Source of the DNA: Lachnospiraceae bacterium
Lineage (GTDB): Bacteria > Bacillota > Clostridia > Lachnospirales > Lachnospiraceae
Direction of reading: 5' to 3'
Assembly: GCA_910574805.1 (NCBI GenBank)
Contig: CAJTCV010000005.1
Location: 175,454-239,453 of the forward strand
DNA length: 64,000 nt
Shown here: piece after piece, positions 20,437 through 29,550 of the stretch
How the letters are laid out: every line of letters begins with the position of its first letter
How positions within the stretch are numbered: position 1 is the first letter of the stretch
Translations under genes and position numbers: made by a program
Notes under the pieces: generated by a model
What the model saw: the letters and a program-made list of their open reading frames with translations, nothing else
What the model was told of the DNA's origin: nothing
Databases searched by the model: none

Positions 20437-21366
20437 ATGCAGACAGTAGCACTGAACAAGATGATTGATAAACTGGGACTTACGAATCTGGTCCCGGAGG
20501 TGGAGACGGACGGGATCGAGATCAACAGCTCGGAGATCAATCGTCCGGCGCTCCAGCTGGCAGGGTATTTTGAGCATTTTGCCTGTGACCGGGTACAGAT
20601 CATCGGATATGTGGAATATACGTATCTGAACAGCCTGGAACCGGAAGTAAAGATGAAAAATTACGAGCTTTTTATGTCCAGCAGGATCCCCTGTGTCATC
20701 TATGCCTCCAGAACGGAGCCGGATGAGGTGATGATTGAACTGGCAAAAAAATATAAAAAGCCTCTGCTGTCCAGTGAACGGACGACTTCATCTCTGATGG
20801 CGGAGATCATCCGCTGGCTGAATGTGGAGCTGGCGCCCTGTATCTCCATCCACGGCGTGCTGGTGGACGTATACGGCGAGGGCGTGCTGATCATGGGAGA
20901 GAGCGGCATCGGAAAAAGCGAGGCAGCACTGGAGCTTCTGAAGAGAGGCCACCGTCTGATCACCGACGATGTGGTGGAGATCCACAAAGTCAGCGACGAC
21001 ACCCTGGTGGGGACCTCCCCGGAGATCACAAGACATTTTATCGAGCTCCGGGGCATCGGCATCATCGATGTGAAGACGCTGTACGGCGTGGAGAGCGTCA
21101 AGGAGACCCAGACGCTGGACATGGTCATCAAGCTGGAGGAGTGGGATAAGGATAAGGAATACGACCGGCTGGGGCTCAACGAGGAATATACAGAATTCCT
21201 TGGAAACAAGGTTATCTGTCATTCCATCCCCATCCGTCCGGGCAGGAATCTGGCCATCATCGTGGAAGCGGCGGCGGTCAATCACAGACAGAAGAAAATG
21301 GGCTACAACGCGGCGCAGGAGCTGTACCGCAGGGTTCAGGAAAGCATCAATAAAAACAAGCGCTGA
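20437..21366 (+). CDS. hprK: HPr kinase/phosphorylase
   Basis: HprK phosphorylates and dephosphorylates HPr at Ser46, the switch for carbon catabolite control in Firmicutes. The 309 residues include the N-terminal domain, the P-loop GESGIGKSE near residue 154, and the conserved stretch LRGIGIIDVKTLYG near 205 with the following acidic kinase loop. GAGAAGGAG precedes the ATG. The glucokinase gene follows 32 bases downstream, giving a sensible carbon-flux pairing. Confidence 0.96.
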   Translation: MQTVALNKMIDKLGLTNLVPEVETDGIEINSSEINRPALQLAGYFEHFACDRVQIIGYVEYTYLNSLEPEVKMKNYELFMSSRIPCVIYASRTEPDEVMIELAKKYKKPLLSSERTTSSLMAEIIRWLNVELAPCISIHGVLVDVYGEGVLIMGESGIGKSEAALELLKRGHRLITDDVVEIHKVSDDTLVGTSPEITRHFIELRGIGIIDVKTLYGVESVKETQTLDMVIKLEEWDKDKEYDRLGLNEEYTEFLGNKVICHSIPIRPGRNLAIIVEAAAVNHRQKKMGYNAAQELYRRVQESINKNKR

Positions 21367-21398
21367 AGCAGCAGAATCAGATTGGGGGAAGCAAAAGG

Positions 21399-22337
21399 AT
21401 GAAAAATTATTGTTTTGGAATCGACGTAGGCGGAACAACGGTGAAGATGGGACTTTTCAGGACCGACGGACAGCTGGTGGACAAGTGGGAGATTCCCACC
21501 CGGACGGAGGACGGCGGAAAAGCGATACTTCCGGATATTGCGGCGTATGCGCTGGCGAAGCTGGTGGAAAAGGACATCTCCAGAGATGATGTGGCGGGAA
21601 TCGGGATCGGCGTTCCGGGACCCATCAGCGCAGAGGGAGTCGTACCGCATACGGCGAATCTGGGCTGGGGATACAAGGAAGTGACAAAGGAACTGTCGGA
21701 GCTGACCGGCGTGATCTGCAGAGGCGGAAATGACGCGAATGTGGCAGCGCTGGGAGAGATGTGGAAGGGGGCTGCAGCCGGCCATAAGAGCGGCGTCATG
21801 GTTACCCTGGGCACCGGCGTGGGCGGCGGTATCATCATTGACGGCCGGATCGTCGTGGGGACCAATGGAGCAGGCGGCGAGATCGGTCATATCCATGTGG
21901 ATGACAGCATTCCGTGGCTCTGCGGCTGCGGCAATCAGGGGTGTCTGGAGCAGGTGGCGTCCGCCAACGGAATCGTGCGGCTTGCAAAATGGATGCAGGA
22001 GTCCGGGGCAAAAGAGACCGTCCTGGATCCGGAGACCATGACGGCCAAAGATATCTGGGATGCCGTAAAAGAGCAGGACGGCTTTGCCTGCGAGGTGGCA
22101 GAGCGTTTTGGCAGCTATCTGGGTCTGGCGCTTGCCAACATCGCCAGCACGGTGGACCCGGAAGTGTTCGTCGTCGGCGGCGGCGTGTCCAAGGCCGGCC
22201 CGGTGATCCTGGATTACATAAAGAAATATTATGTGAAATATACCTATAAAGGCTGCAGGGATGCAGAGTTTGTTCTGGCGACTCTTGGAAATGATGCCGG
22301 GATCTTCGGATCGGCGAGACTGGTGATTGAGGAGTAG
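21399..22337 (+). CDS. glkA: ROK family glucokinase
   Basis: A 312-residue ROK sugar kinase that should make glucose 6-phosphate. The N-terminal phosphate motif is [15 protein letters not shown]. The sugar-binding region is [14 protein letters not shown] near residue 109. The ROK zinc motif [11 protein letters not shown] near 175 is intact. It follows hprK closely and its stop is only 8 bases before cbiM, whose ribosome site GAGGAG lies in its last codons. Glucose is the expected substrate from similarity; related hexoses are possible. Confidence 0.92.
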   Translation: MKNYCFGIDVGGTTVKMGLFRTDGQLVDKWEIPTRTEDGGKAILPDIAAYALAKLVEKDISRDDVAGIGIGVPGPISAEGVVPHTANLGWGYKEVTKELSELTGVICRGGNDANVAALGEMWKGAAAGHKSGVMVTLGTGVGGGIIIDGRIVVGTNGAGGEIGHIHVDDSIPWLCGCGNQGCLEQVASANGIVRLAKWMQESGAKETVLDPETMTAKDIWDAVKEQDGFACEVAERFGSYLGLALANIASTVDPEVFVVGGGVSKAGPVILDYIKKYYVKYTYKGCRDAEFVLATLGNDAGIFGSARLVIEE

Positions 22338-22345
22338 CCGCACAG

Positions 22346-23098
22346 ATGAACTATACAAGAACGGAAAAAAACATACTGGCACTGTCCTGCATGGCAGCGA
22401 TATTTCTCATGGGTGCCCGGACGGTTCACGCCATGCACATCATGGAGGGCTATCTGCCTCTCGCCCACTGCGTGGGATGGGACGCGGTCTGTCTGCCCTT
22501 TCTGGCAGCCGGACTGATCCGCATCCGTAAGATCCTGAACCGGAGCCGCCGGATCCTGATCCTTCTGGCCATGTCCGGCGCCTTCGTGTTTGTGATCTCT
22601 TCGCTGAAGATCCCGTCGGTCACGGGAAGCTGCAGCCATATGACGGGCACCGGGCTGGCGGCGATCCTCTTCGGACCGCTGGTGACCAGTGTGCTGGCCG
22701 TCATCGTACTGGTCTTCCAGGCGCTTCTGCTGGCCCATGGAGGGCTTACGACCCTGGGAGCCAATACATTCAGCATGGGGATCATCGGGCCCGTCCTGAC
22801 TTGGCTTCTCTATCTGGCGGGCAGGAAGCTTAAGGTAAACCGGAAGGCGTCCGTGTTCCTGGCGGCGGCCCTGGGCGATCTTCTGACCTACTGTGTGACC
22901 AGTCTGCAGCTTGCTGCCGCCTATCCGGATCCGGTCGGCGGCATGGCGTCCAGCGCGGTCCGGTTCCTGGGCGTGTTCGCGCCCACACAGCTCCCTCTGG
23001 CGGTGGTGGAGGGACTGCTGACCGTTCTGATCGTGATCGGCATGGAGCAGTTTGCAGAGCCGGAGCTCCGGGAGATTTCATTTTTGGAGGCGAAATAA
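22346..23098 (+). CDS. cbiM: Cobalt ECF transporter S component CbiM
   Basis: CbiM is the substrate-capture membrane component of the cobalt ECF transporter. The 250-residue protein has an N-terminal signal-like segment ending near ARTVHA, followed by MHIMEGYLP. The mature protein would therefore begin with Met-His, the known metal-binding N terminus of this family. Several further membrane helices follow, with a conserved [19 protein letters not shown] near residue 129. There is no cobalamin riboswitch in front of it, since it starts 8 bases after glkA. Confidence 0.93.
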   Translation: MNYTRTEKNILALSCMAAIFLMGARTVHAMHIMEGYLPLAHCVGWDAVCLPFLAAGLIRIRKILNRSRRILILLAMSGAFVFVISSLKIPSVTGSCSHMTGTGLAAILFGPLVTSVLAVIVLVFQALLLAHGGLTTLGANTFSMGIIGPVLTWLLYLAGRKLKVNRKASVFLAAALGDLLTYCVTSLQLAAAYPDPVGGMASSAVRFLGVFAPTQLPLAVVEGLLTVLIVIGMEQFAEPELREISFLEAK

Positions 23099-23102
23099 AC
23101 AT

Positions 23103-23450
23103 ATGAAGAAAAACAGCATCACAGTACCCGTTCTGATCGTGCTGGCGGTACTGATTATATTCGTGCCGCTGTTTCTGCAGAAGGGCGCTTCCTTTGAAGG
23201 CAGCGACGGCGCGGGCAGCGAGATGGTCAGCGAGATGACCGGCGGCGGATATGAGCCGTGGTTTGAACCGGTGCTGGAACGGATGATCGGCGGAGAACTG
23301 CCGGGAGAGGTGGAGACGTTGTTCTTCTGCATCCAGACCGGCATCGGAGTGGGCGTCATCGCCTACTGCTTCGGCTATCTGGCGGCGAGGAAGAAATATT
23401 CCGGCGGGAAAGAGCCGCGGGTGAACGCGGAATCAGGAAGCCTGTCATGA
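23103..23450 (+). CDS. cbiN: Cobalt ECF transporter auxiliary component CbiN
   Basis: A 115-residue protein with two membrane segments, residues about 7-25 and 77-93, separated by an extracytoplasmic loop with GGGYEPWFEPV. This is the layout of CbiN, which helps load CbiM. ATG 23103 follows the cbiM stop by 4 bases and uses the GGAGG within the end of cbiM. Confidence 0.9.
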   Translation: MKKNSITVPVLIVLAVLIIFVPLFLQKGASFEGSDGAGSEMVSEMTGGGYEPWFEPVLERMIGGELPGEVETLFFCIQTGIGVGVIAYCFGYLAARKKYSGGKEPRVNAESGSLS

Positions 23451-23460
23451 GGTGCGGCAT

Positions 23461-24363
23461 ATGGTGACCGGGATCCTGACCATGGTCGTTGTCTGGTGTC
23501 TGTTTTACGGCAGACTTCCAGCAGCGGTTCTGCTGCTGCTGGGCGGGGGGCTGGGAGCGGCGCTTTCGCTGCTTGGCAGGCACGGGTCCGGGCAGTTTCT
23601 CACGATCGATATACTGGCGCAGACTTCCCGCCTGAACAGGGTCAGTCCCCTGCTGAAATTCTGGACGGCGCTGATCCTGATGGCTCTGTGCGTGTCGGCG
23701 TCCAGTTCTTTCGTGGGACTTTTTCTGACCGTTTTCATGCTGATCCTTATCGTTTGTGGGGGCGGCCTTGCACTGCATGATTATATCCATCTGCTGGCAT
23801 TGCCGCTCTCTTTTCTGTTGCTTGGGGGTCTGGCCCTGCTTTTTGAAGTGACCGTGCAGAGGACCGGCGTCCTTGGGATCCCGGTCTTCGGTTTCTGGCT
23901 GTGCGTCAGCCAGGCGGCGCAGACGCGTGCGATGCTGGTCATGGCGCGGGCGCTGGGAAGCTTAAGCTGCCTGTATATGCTCAGTCTGACGACGCCCATG
24001 TCCGATCTGATCGGCGTCCTGCGCCGGATTCACTGCCCGGAGCTGCTGATCGATCTGATGTATCTGATTTACCGGTATATTTTTATCCTCCTCTCTATGT
24101 ATCATGCCATGCGGGATGCGGCCGCCAGCAGGCTTGGCTTTGGGGATTACCGGACCAGCCTGCGGACGACAGGAAATCTTTATTTCAGCTTGCTGTTTCG
24201 CAGTTACCGGCAGGCAAACCGGAATTTTGACGCCATGGAAAGCCGGTGTTTTGATTCCGGGATCCGGTTTCTGGAGGATGCGGGGAAGATCAGAGGAAGC
24301 CATGTCCTGGCTGCCGGGGCGCTGATTCTTCTGACCCTTGGGCTTTCCATATTCTTTTGGTGA
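23461..24363 (+). CDS. cbiQ: Cobalt ECF transporter transmembrane component CbiQ
   Basis: The 300-residue T component couples the S component to the ATPase. It has several hydrophobic helices, and its C-terminal half includes the coupling-helix type motif with conserved Ala-Arg and Gly near residues 170-215 (QTRAMLVMARALGS). The start is uncertain: ATG 23461 with GAGGTG upstream is chosen. A GTG at 23452 in frame is an alternative. Confidence 0.9.
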   Translation: MVTGILTMVVVWCLFYGRLPAAVLLLLGGGLGAALSLLGRHGSGQFLTIDILAQTSRLNRVSPLLKFWTALILMALCVSASSSFVGLFLTVFMLILIVCGGGLALHDYIHLLALPLSFLLLGGLALLFEVTVQRTGVLGIPVFGFWLCVSQAAQTRAMLVMARALGSLSCLYMLSLTTPMSDLIGVLRRIHCPELLIDLMYLIYRYIFILLSMYHAMRDAAASRLGFGDYRTSLRTTGNLYFSLLFRSYRQANRNFDAMESRCFDSGIRFLEDAGKIRGSHVLAAGALILLTLGLSIFFW

Positions 24364-24371
24364 GGTAACAG

Positions 24372-25244
24372 ATGAAAAACGAACTTTTACGGCTGGAGCA
24401 TGTCTGCTTTCGCTATGAAGATAAATTTCCGGCCCTGAAAGATGTGTCCATTACATTTCAAAGAGGGGAACGGATTGTGGTGCTGGGCAACAACGGCGCC
24501 GGGAAAAGCACTTTTTTTCTCTGCTGCAACGGGATTCTCCATCCCCAGAGCGGAGAGATTTTCCTGAAAGGACAGAAGATGAGCGGTAGCAAAGAGGACG
24601 TCCGCAGGCTCCGGCAGACGGTGGGGCTTGTGTTTCAGGAGCCGGACACCCAGATCATCGCCGGAACGGTGGGCAGCGAAGTCAGCTTCGGGCCCATGAA
24701 TCTGGGGCTTGACCGCCAGGAGGTGGAACTTCGGATCACCCGGTCTCTGGCCCGGATGAATCTGGAGGGATATGAGAACCGCGCCCCCCACTATTTAAGC
24801 GGCGGAGAGAAGAAGCGGGTGAGTATCGCGGACATTCTGGCCATGGAGCCGGATATGATCCTTCTGGACGAGCCGACGGCCTCCCTGGATCCGGAGAACG
24901 TGGCGCTTCTGGAGCGCACTTTGGAGGAACTGAATGAGGCAGGTATTACTTTGGTAGTCTCTACGCATGATGTGGATTTTGCCTACGGCTTTGCCAGGCG
25001 TGCTGTGGTCTTAAGCCAGGGGGAGATTATCCAGGACGGGGAGATCGAGGAAGTGTTCCGGGACGAGGAAGTGCTGAAGAAGGCAGGACTGAAAAAGCCG
25101 CTGCTGTGCCAGGTGGCGGAGGTGCTCGAAGGGTGCGTCCCGGAAGCACGGGACGTCAGACGGCCCAGGCGCGTGGAAGACTTTGCGGATTATGCAAAGG
25201 GGCTTTTGGGCAGGGACGGCGGAGCTAAGGGTGATTCCCGATGA
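24372..25244 (+). CDS. cbiO: Cobalt ECF transporter ATPase CbiO
   Basis: The 290-residue ABC ATPase powers the transporter. Walker A GNNGAGKST is near residue 38, the Q-loop FQEPDTQI near 87, the signature LSGGEKKRVSIA near 142, Walker B MILLDEPTASLD near 163 and the H-loop STHDVDF near 197. It begins 8 bases after cbiQ, and the next gene starts inside its stop codon (ATGA), so all are in one operon. Confidence 0.94.
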   Translation: MKNELLRLEHVCFRYEDKFPALKDVSITFQRGERIVVLGNNGAGKSTFFLCCNGILHPQSGEIFLKGQKMSGSKEDVRRLRQTVGLVFQEPDTQIIAGTVGSEVSFGPMNLGLDRQEVELRITRSLARMNLEGYENRAPHYLSGGEKKRVSIADILAMEPDMILLDEPTASLDPENVALLERTLEELNEAGITLVVSTHDVDFAYGFARRAVVLSQGEIIQDGEIEEVFRDEEVLKKAGLKKPLLCQVAEVLEGCVPEARDVRRPRRVEDFADYAKGLLGRDGGAKGDSR

Positions 25245-26143
25245 AATTTTCCACATTCCTGTATTTTGCAAAATTCGGCGTTCGGACCATCCTGTTCCGG
25301 AAAAAGGATCCGATCCTCGGCACGATTATCGTGACGGACAAGTGCAATCTGAGCTGCCGTCACTGCTCGGTCAATAATCTCACAGGGGTGGTTCATCCAT
25401 ATGGGCAGATCAGAGGGGAGATGGAGCAGCTGTATGCCATGGGCGTGCGGATTCTGTTCTTCTGTGGCGGAGAGACGTTTCTGTGGAGAGACGGGGAGAA
25501 AAGCCTCCGGGATTTGGTGATCGAAGCGAAGAGGATGGGGTTTCTCATCGTCAACGTGGTCACCAACGGCACCTTTCCCATCGATCTGCCGGAGGCGGAC
25601 CTGATCCTTCTGAGCCTGGACGGAGACCGGGAGCGGCATAACCGGATCCGGGGCGAGACCTACGATCTTATCATGGAGAACATCCGTCACGCCACATCGG
25701 ACAACATCTGCTTTTACATGGCGGTCAACCAGATAAATAAGGACGCGATTCCGGAGGTGTGCCGGACCGCAGAGGATATGGAACATGTGCGGGCAGTCTC
25801 TTTTAATTTTCACACGCCCTATCCGGATACGAAGGAGCTGGCCCTTGGGCGGGAGGAAAAGGCCGCCTGCTGCCGGGAGATTACCCGGATGATGAAGGAA
25901 GGGGCGCCGGTCTTCAATCTAAAGAGCGCTTTTCCGTACCTGATCGACAACCGCTTTCCCACACCCTGCCGCCAGTGCGTGGTCATGGAAAACGGAAAAC
26001 TCAGCATCTGCGGGCGCTGCATCGAGGTGGAGGGTCTGTGTGAGTCCTGCGGATATTTCTTCGTGGCGGAGTATACATTACTGTTCCGGGGAAATCTAAG
26101 GATCATCCTGGAGATGCTGCGGACTTATCTGAAATACATATAA
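25241..26143 (+). CDS. Radical SAM protein with Cys-rich C terminus
   Basis: The 300-residue protein has the radical SAM cluster motif CNLSCRHC near residue 35, followed by a GGE motif (FCGGETFLW near 77), which binds the SAM amino group. The C-terminal 60 residues contain CRQC, CGRC and CESC pairs, suggesting a second metal or iron-sulphur site, like a SPASM-type extension. It overlaps cbiO by 4 bases, so it is translationally coupled to the cobalt transporter. Substrate is unknown. A corrinoid- or metal-linked role is suggested only by location. Confidence 0.82.
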   Translation: MKFSTFLYFAKFGVRTILFRKKDPILGTIIVTDKCNLSCRHCSVNNLTGVVHPYGQIRGEMEQLYAMGVRILFFCGGETFLWRDGEKSLRDLVIEAKRMGFLIVNVVTNGTFPIDLPEADLILLSLDGDRERHNRIRGETYDLIMENIRHATSDNICFYMAVNQINKDAIPEVCRTAEDMEHVRAVSFNFHTPYPDTKELALGREEKAACCREITRMMKEGAPVFNLKSAFPYLIDNRFPTPCRQCVVMENGKLSICGRCIEVEGLCESCGYFFVAEYTLLFRGNLRIILEMLRTYLKYI

Positions 26144-26169
26144 TATTGGGATTAAAAGATATTTGACCC

Positions 26170-26178
26170 TGGTATCAT
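26170..26178 (+). promoter_or_regulatory. Possible extended -10 promoter for the second radical SAM gene
   Basis: TG-G-TATCAT lies 19 bases before the ATG, without a clear -35. It is weak, and read-through from the cobalt operon is just as likely. Confidence 0.3.
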
Positions 26179-26196
26179 ACATATGAGGGGGAAACG

Positions 26197-27450
26197 ATGC
26201 GCGTAATTACCGATCTGACCAGGATGTGGCTGACCCGTTCTGTTAAGCCTTTTCTGTTTCAAAAAGAATACGACCAGCTGCTTCCCTTTGAAGCGTGCGG
26301 GGAGCTGGGGCTTTACGTCCATATTCCGTTCTGCAGGAGCATCTGCGATTTCTGTCCCTACTGCAAGGTCCTCTATTCGGAGGAGCTGTGCAGCCGCTAT
26401 GTGGATGCACTGCTTGGAGAGATCCGTCTGGCGGGACAGCAGGCAAAGGGAAGGAAAAAGGTCACCAGCCTGTATTTCGGAGGCGGGACGCCGGCGCTGG
26501 CGGCAGACCGCATGGGGGAGATCATCGGGACGATCCGGGAGTATTTTGAGATCACGGAGGGGATCGGCGCAGAGCTTCATCCGGACAACGTGACAGTCCC
26601 GGTGCTCCGAACGCTGAAAGAAGCAGGGGTGACCCGGATCAGCATCGGGGTCCAGTCCTTCGGGAAGAAATACCAGAAACTTCTGGGCCGAAAGCCGGTG
26701 GATGCGGGGGCTCTGAAAGCGGCGCTTCAGGAAGTGCCCTTTGAAACCGTGTCCATGGATCTGATTTTCGCGCTTCCGGGGCAGACCTTTGAGGATCTGA
26801 GAGAGGACATTGACACCGTTTTCACAAGCGGCGCCAACCATATGGCAATCTATCCGTTTATTGATTTTACTTTTACGTCCAGCCCCCTTCCCGCCATGCC
26901 GAAAAAGGAGAAGCGCCGTCTCCTGGATGCGGTGACAGCCTACTGTAAAGACCGGGGTTACGTAAGGAACTCCATCTGGACCTTTTCCAGTGAGGAACAT
27001 GCCGGGTATTCTTCCATGACCCGGGATCATTTTCTGGGTTTTGGCTGTTCTGCGGCCACCCTTCTTGTGGATCAGTTCAAAATCAACACCTTTTCTGTAA
27101 CAGCATATATAGAACGGATAGAACAGAAACTTCTGCCCACCTCCCTGACGCTTCGCTTCACCCGCCGTCAGCGGATGGTGTATTATCTGTTCTGGACCGC
27201 CTACAGCACGAAGGTGAGCAGCCAGGCGTTCCAGCAGTTTTTCGGGGTCCCGTTAAAAAAGATGTACGGCCTGGAGCTGTATCTGGTGAAGCTTCTGGGC
27301 TTTGTCACGGAGGAAAACGGGGAGTATGAGATGACGCCGAAGGGGGCGTTCTATTATCATTATTACGAAAATTTCTATACCCTCTCCTATATCGACCGGA
27401 TGTGGGGACTGATGAGGAAAGAAGCGTTTCCGGAGGGGATGAAACTGTGA
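26197..27450 (+). CDS. HemN/HemW-like radical SAM oxidoreductase
   Basis: A 417-residue member of the coproporphyrinogen III oxidase-like radical SAM family. The motif YVHIPFCRSICDFCPYC near residue 40 gives the three cluster cysteines plus a fourth, as in HemN-type proteins. Family-typical SLYFGGGTPA follows near 90 and TRISIGVQSFG near 147. The C-terminal third has a HemN_C-like layout but is divergent. It could act on a porphyrin or heme, or be a heme chaperone-like protein. It stands 53 bases after the other radical SAM gene. Its exact role is unknown. Confidence 0.8.
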   Translation: MRVITDLTRMWLTRSVKPFLFQKEYDQLLPFEACGELGLYVHIPFCRSICDFCPYCKVLYSEELCSRYVDALLGEIRLAGQQAKGRKKVTSLYFGGGTPALAADRMGEIIGTIREYFEITEGIGAELHPDNVTVPVLRTLKEAGVTRISIGVQSFGKKYQKLLGRKPVDAGALKAALQEVPFETVSMDLIFALPGQTFEDLREDIDTVFTSGANHMAIYPFIDFTFTSSPLPAMPKKEKRRLLDAVTAYCKDRGYVRNSIWTFSSEEHAGYSSMTRDHFLGFGCSAATLLVDQFKINTFSVTAYIERIEQKLLPTSLTLRFTRRQRMVYYLFWTAYSTKVSSQAFQQFFGVPLKKMYGLELYLVKLLGFVTEENGEYEMTPKGAFYYHYYENFYTLSYIDRMWGLMRKEAFPEGMKL

Positions 27451-27457
27451 AATAACC

Positions 27458-27503
27458 TTGAAATATGATGTCTGCGGTGTATAATTATATTAAAATTATA
27501 CAC
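27458..27503 (+). promoter_or_regulatory. Antitoxin promoter with overlapping palindromic operator
   Basis: TTGAAA (27458-27463) and a perfect TATAAT (27480-27485) are separated by 16 bases. A 10-bp inverted repeat, GTGTATAATT (27477-27486) with AATTATACAC (27494-27503), covers the -10. This is the layout of an autoregulated Phd/YefM-type antitoxin operon. Confidence 0.75.
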
Positions 27504-27521
27504 GAAAAAGGAGGACTGACA

Positions 27522-27785
27522 ATGAATATTCGATCTTCCGCCGATCTGCGGAATCAATATAAAGAAGTATCTGATCTGGCCAGGACAACTGGAGAGCCGA
27601 TTTATATCACGATCAATGGAGCGGGTGACGGCGTATTTATGAGTATAGAGGCATTTGAGAGGCGGGAGGAGCTGCTGTTGATGAGAAGCCGGGTGCTGGC
27701 TGCGGAAAATGCCAGGATTGCAGGAGCGAAAACCCATACACAGGCGGAACTGGATGAAAGGTTCCAAAAAAGATATGAAGATTGA
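27522..27785 (+). CDS. Phd/YefM family antitoxin, orphan
   Basis: The 87-residue protein begins with the Phd/YefM fold (NIRSSADLRNQYKEVSDLA, then EPIYITINGAGDGVFMSIEAF), which is both the DNA-binding and dimerisation part. The tail should bind a toxin. AAGGAGG precedes ATG 27522. No toxin gene follows. Instead an ABC exporter gene starts inside the last codons. With an intact promoter and operator it may still act as repressor of this operon. Confidence 0.88.
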   Translation: MNIRSSADLRNQYKEVSDLARTTGEPIYITINGAGDGVFMSIEAFERREELLLMRSRVLAAENARIAGAKTHTQAELDERFQKRYED

Positions 27786-29544
27786 ATATCTGGAAGCAGC
27801 TGTGAATAAAAAATATAGAAAAACCGAACTGATCTTACGATATTTTCACGGCTCCAAACGGTACTTCCTGTGCGCGGTGGCGGCTTCTTTTCTGACCACG
27901 GCCCTCAATGCGGTGACGCCGCAGATCTTTCGTTTCAGCATTGACAAGGTGCTGGGGAGCGGCGGATATCCGTATCTGAGAGAACACCTCTTTGTGCTGT
28001 CCCTGGCTGTTGTAGCGGTAGCCGTGCTGTCGGGGATATTTATGTTCCTGACCAGAGTCTGCACGGCCCGGGCGGGGGAGAATTTCGCCAGGAATCTCAG
28101 GGACGCCTTGTTTTCCCATGTGCAGCGGCTTCCCATGAGCTGGCATGACAAGAACCAGACCGGCGATATTATCCAACGTTGTACGTCGGATGTGGAGGTG
28201 ATACGGAATTTTGTGGTGACGCAGCTTCTGGAAGTATTCCGGACCGCCTTTCTGGTGGGAATCTCCTTCGCCATGATGGTGTCCATGAACCGGAAGCTGG
28301 CCCTCATCGTGCTGCTTTTTGTGCCGGTGGTGGTAGTCTATTCAGCGGTGTTCTACCGGCTGATTGCCAGGCGGTTTACAGATGCGGACGAGGCGGAGGG
28401 AGAGCTGTCCACGGTGGTGCAGGAGAACGCCACGGGCGTGCGGGTGGTGCGCGCTTTTGGACGGGAACAGTTCGAGATGAACCGCTTTCGGGAGAAGAAC
28501 GAAGCGTTCGCCCGCCTGTGGATCCGCTTGGGGACCCTGTCCGGCCTCTACTGGGGCGTGGGGGATCTGATCACGGGTCTGCAGGTGACGACGGTTATCG
28601 TGCTGGGAGCCATGGAAGCCGTTCACGGCAATCTGTCCGTGGGGGATTTTGTTGCGTTTGCCTCATACAACACCGTGCTGGTCTGGCCGGTCCGCGGTCT
28701 GGGAAGGATCCTGTCCGATATGAGTAAGGCCGGGGTGTCCTTTGAGCGCGTGGGCTACATCATCCATGGGGAGGAGGAAGCATACGGCGGTTCGGAGTCG
28801 CCGGATCGCATGGACATCGCTTTCTCCCATGTCTCCTTCTCCTACGAGCAGGGCGAAAAGGTGCTCGACGACGTATCCTTTATGATCCCGCAGGGATCGA
28901 CCTTCGGTATCCTGGGCGGCACCGGCAGCGGAAAATCCACGGTCGTTCAGCTTCTGACCAGGCTCTATGAGCTGGAGGAAGGGACCATTACGCTGGGCGG
29001 GGTCGATATCCAAAAGCTCCCTCTTGCCTGGCTGCGCCGGCATGTGGGCATGGTGCTGCAGGAGCCCTTCCTCTATTCCCGGACCATCCGGGAAAATATC
29101 GCGGCTTCCAGGCCGGAAGCTTCCATGGAGGAGATCAGAAACGCGGCCCGGACAGCCTGCGTGGACCGGTCCATCAGCAGTTTTGCGGACGGTTATGAGA
29201 CGCTGGTTGGCGAGCGGGGCGTGACTCTCTCCGGCGGACAGAGACAGCGGGTGGCGATTGCCCGGATGCTGCTTCAGAAGGCGCCGGTCATGGTCTTCGA
29301 CGATTCTCTGTCCGCGGTGGACACCCGGACGGACCATGAGATCCGGAAGGCCCTGAAAGAACACCAGAAAGGCTCCACGGTGATCCTGATCTCCCATCGG
29401 ATCACGACTTTGATGGGAGCAGACCGGATTCTGGTTTTGAACCGGGGCAGGGTGGAAGAGACCGGAACCCATGAGGAACTGATTGCAAAAGACGGGATTT
29501 ACCGGCAGATTTATGAGATCCAGATGGACCGGGAGAAGAGGTGA
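27775..29544 (+). CDS. Heterodimeric ABC exporter, subunit A (degenerate Walker B)
   Basis: A 589-residue half-transporter with a six-helix membrane domain at residues about 30-310 and a C-terminal ATPase domain. Walker A is GGTGSGKST near 377 and the signature LSGGQRQRVAIA near 484. Walker B ends MVFDDSLSAVD, so the catalytic Glu is Asp. This is the pattern of the inactive-site subunit in TM287/288- or BmrCD-type heterodimers. The start at 27775 overlaps the antitoxin stop. The first 11 residues (MKIEYLEAAVN) are unlike ABC exporters and resemble a RelE/ParE-type toxin start. A start at 27754 is possible. The substrate is unknown. Confidence 0.9.
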   Translation: MKIEYLEAAVNKKYRKTELILRYFHGSKRYFLCAVAASFLTTALNAVTPQIFRFSIDKVLGSGGYPYLREHLFVLSLAVVAVAVLSGIFMFLTRVCTARAGENFARNLRDALFSHVQRLPMSWHDKNQTGDIIQRCTSDVEVIRNFVVTQLLEVFRTAFLVGISFAMMVSMNRKLALIVLLFVPVVVVYSAVFYRLIARRFTDADEAEGELSTVVQENATGVRVVRAFGREQFEMNRFREKNEAFARLWIRLGTLSGLYWGVGDLITGLQVTTVIVLGAMEAVHGNLSVGDFVAFASYNTVLVWPVRGLGRILSDMSKAGVSFERVGYIIHGEEEAYGGSESPDRMDIAFSHVSFSYEQGEKVLDDVSFMIPQGSTFGILGGTGSGKSTVVQLLTRLYELEEGTITLGGVDIQKLPLAWLRRHVGMVLQEPFLYSRTIRENIAASRPEASMEEIRNAARTACVDRSISSFADGYETLVGERGVTLSGGQRQRVAIARMLLQKAPVMVFDDSLSAVDTRTDHEIRKALKEHQKGSTVILISHRITTLMGADRILVLNRGRVEETGTHEELIAKDGIYRQIYEIQMDREKR

Positions 29545-29550
29545 GCGCAT

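Noticed and set aside
22300..22346. A cobalamin riboswitch before cbiM
   Set aside because: Only 8 bases separate glkA and cbiM, and no B12-box sequence is seen. The same applies upstream of cobO, where the space between ssb and cobO is about 90 bases.
27522..27785. A complete toxin-antitoxin pair
   Set aside because: Downstream of the antitoxin is only ABC exporter sequence; no toxin ORF exists on either strand nearby.
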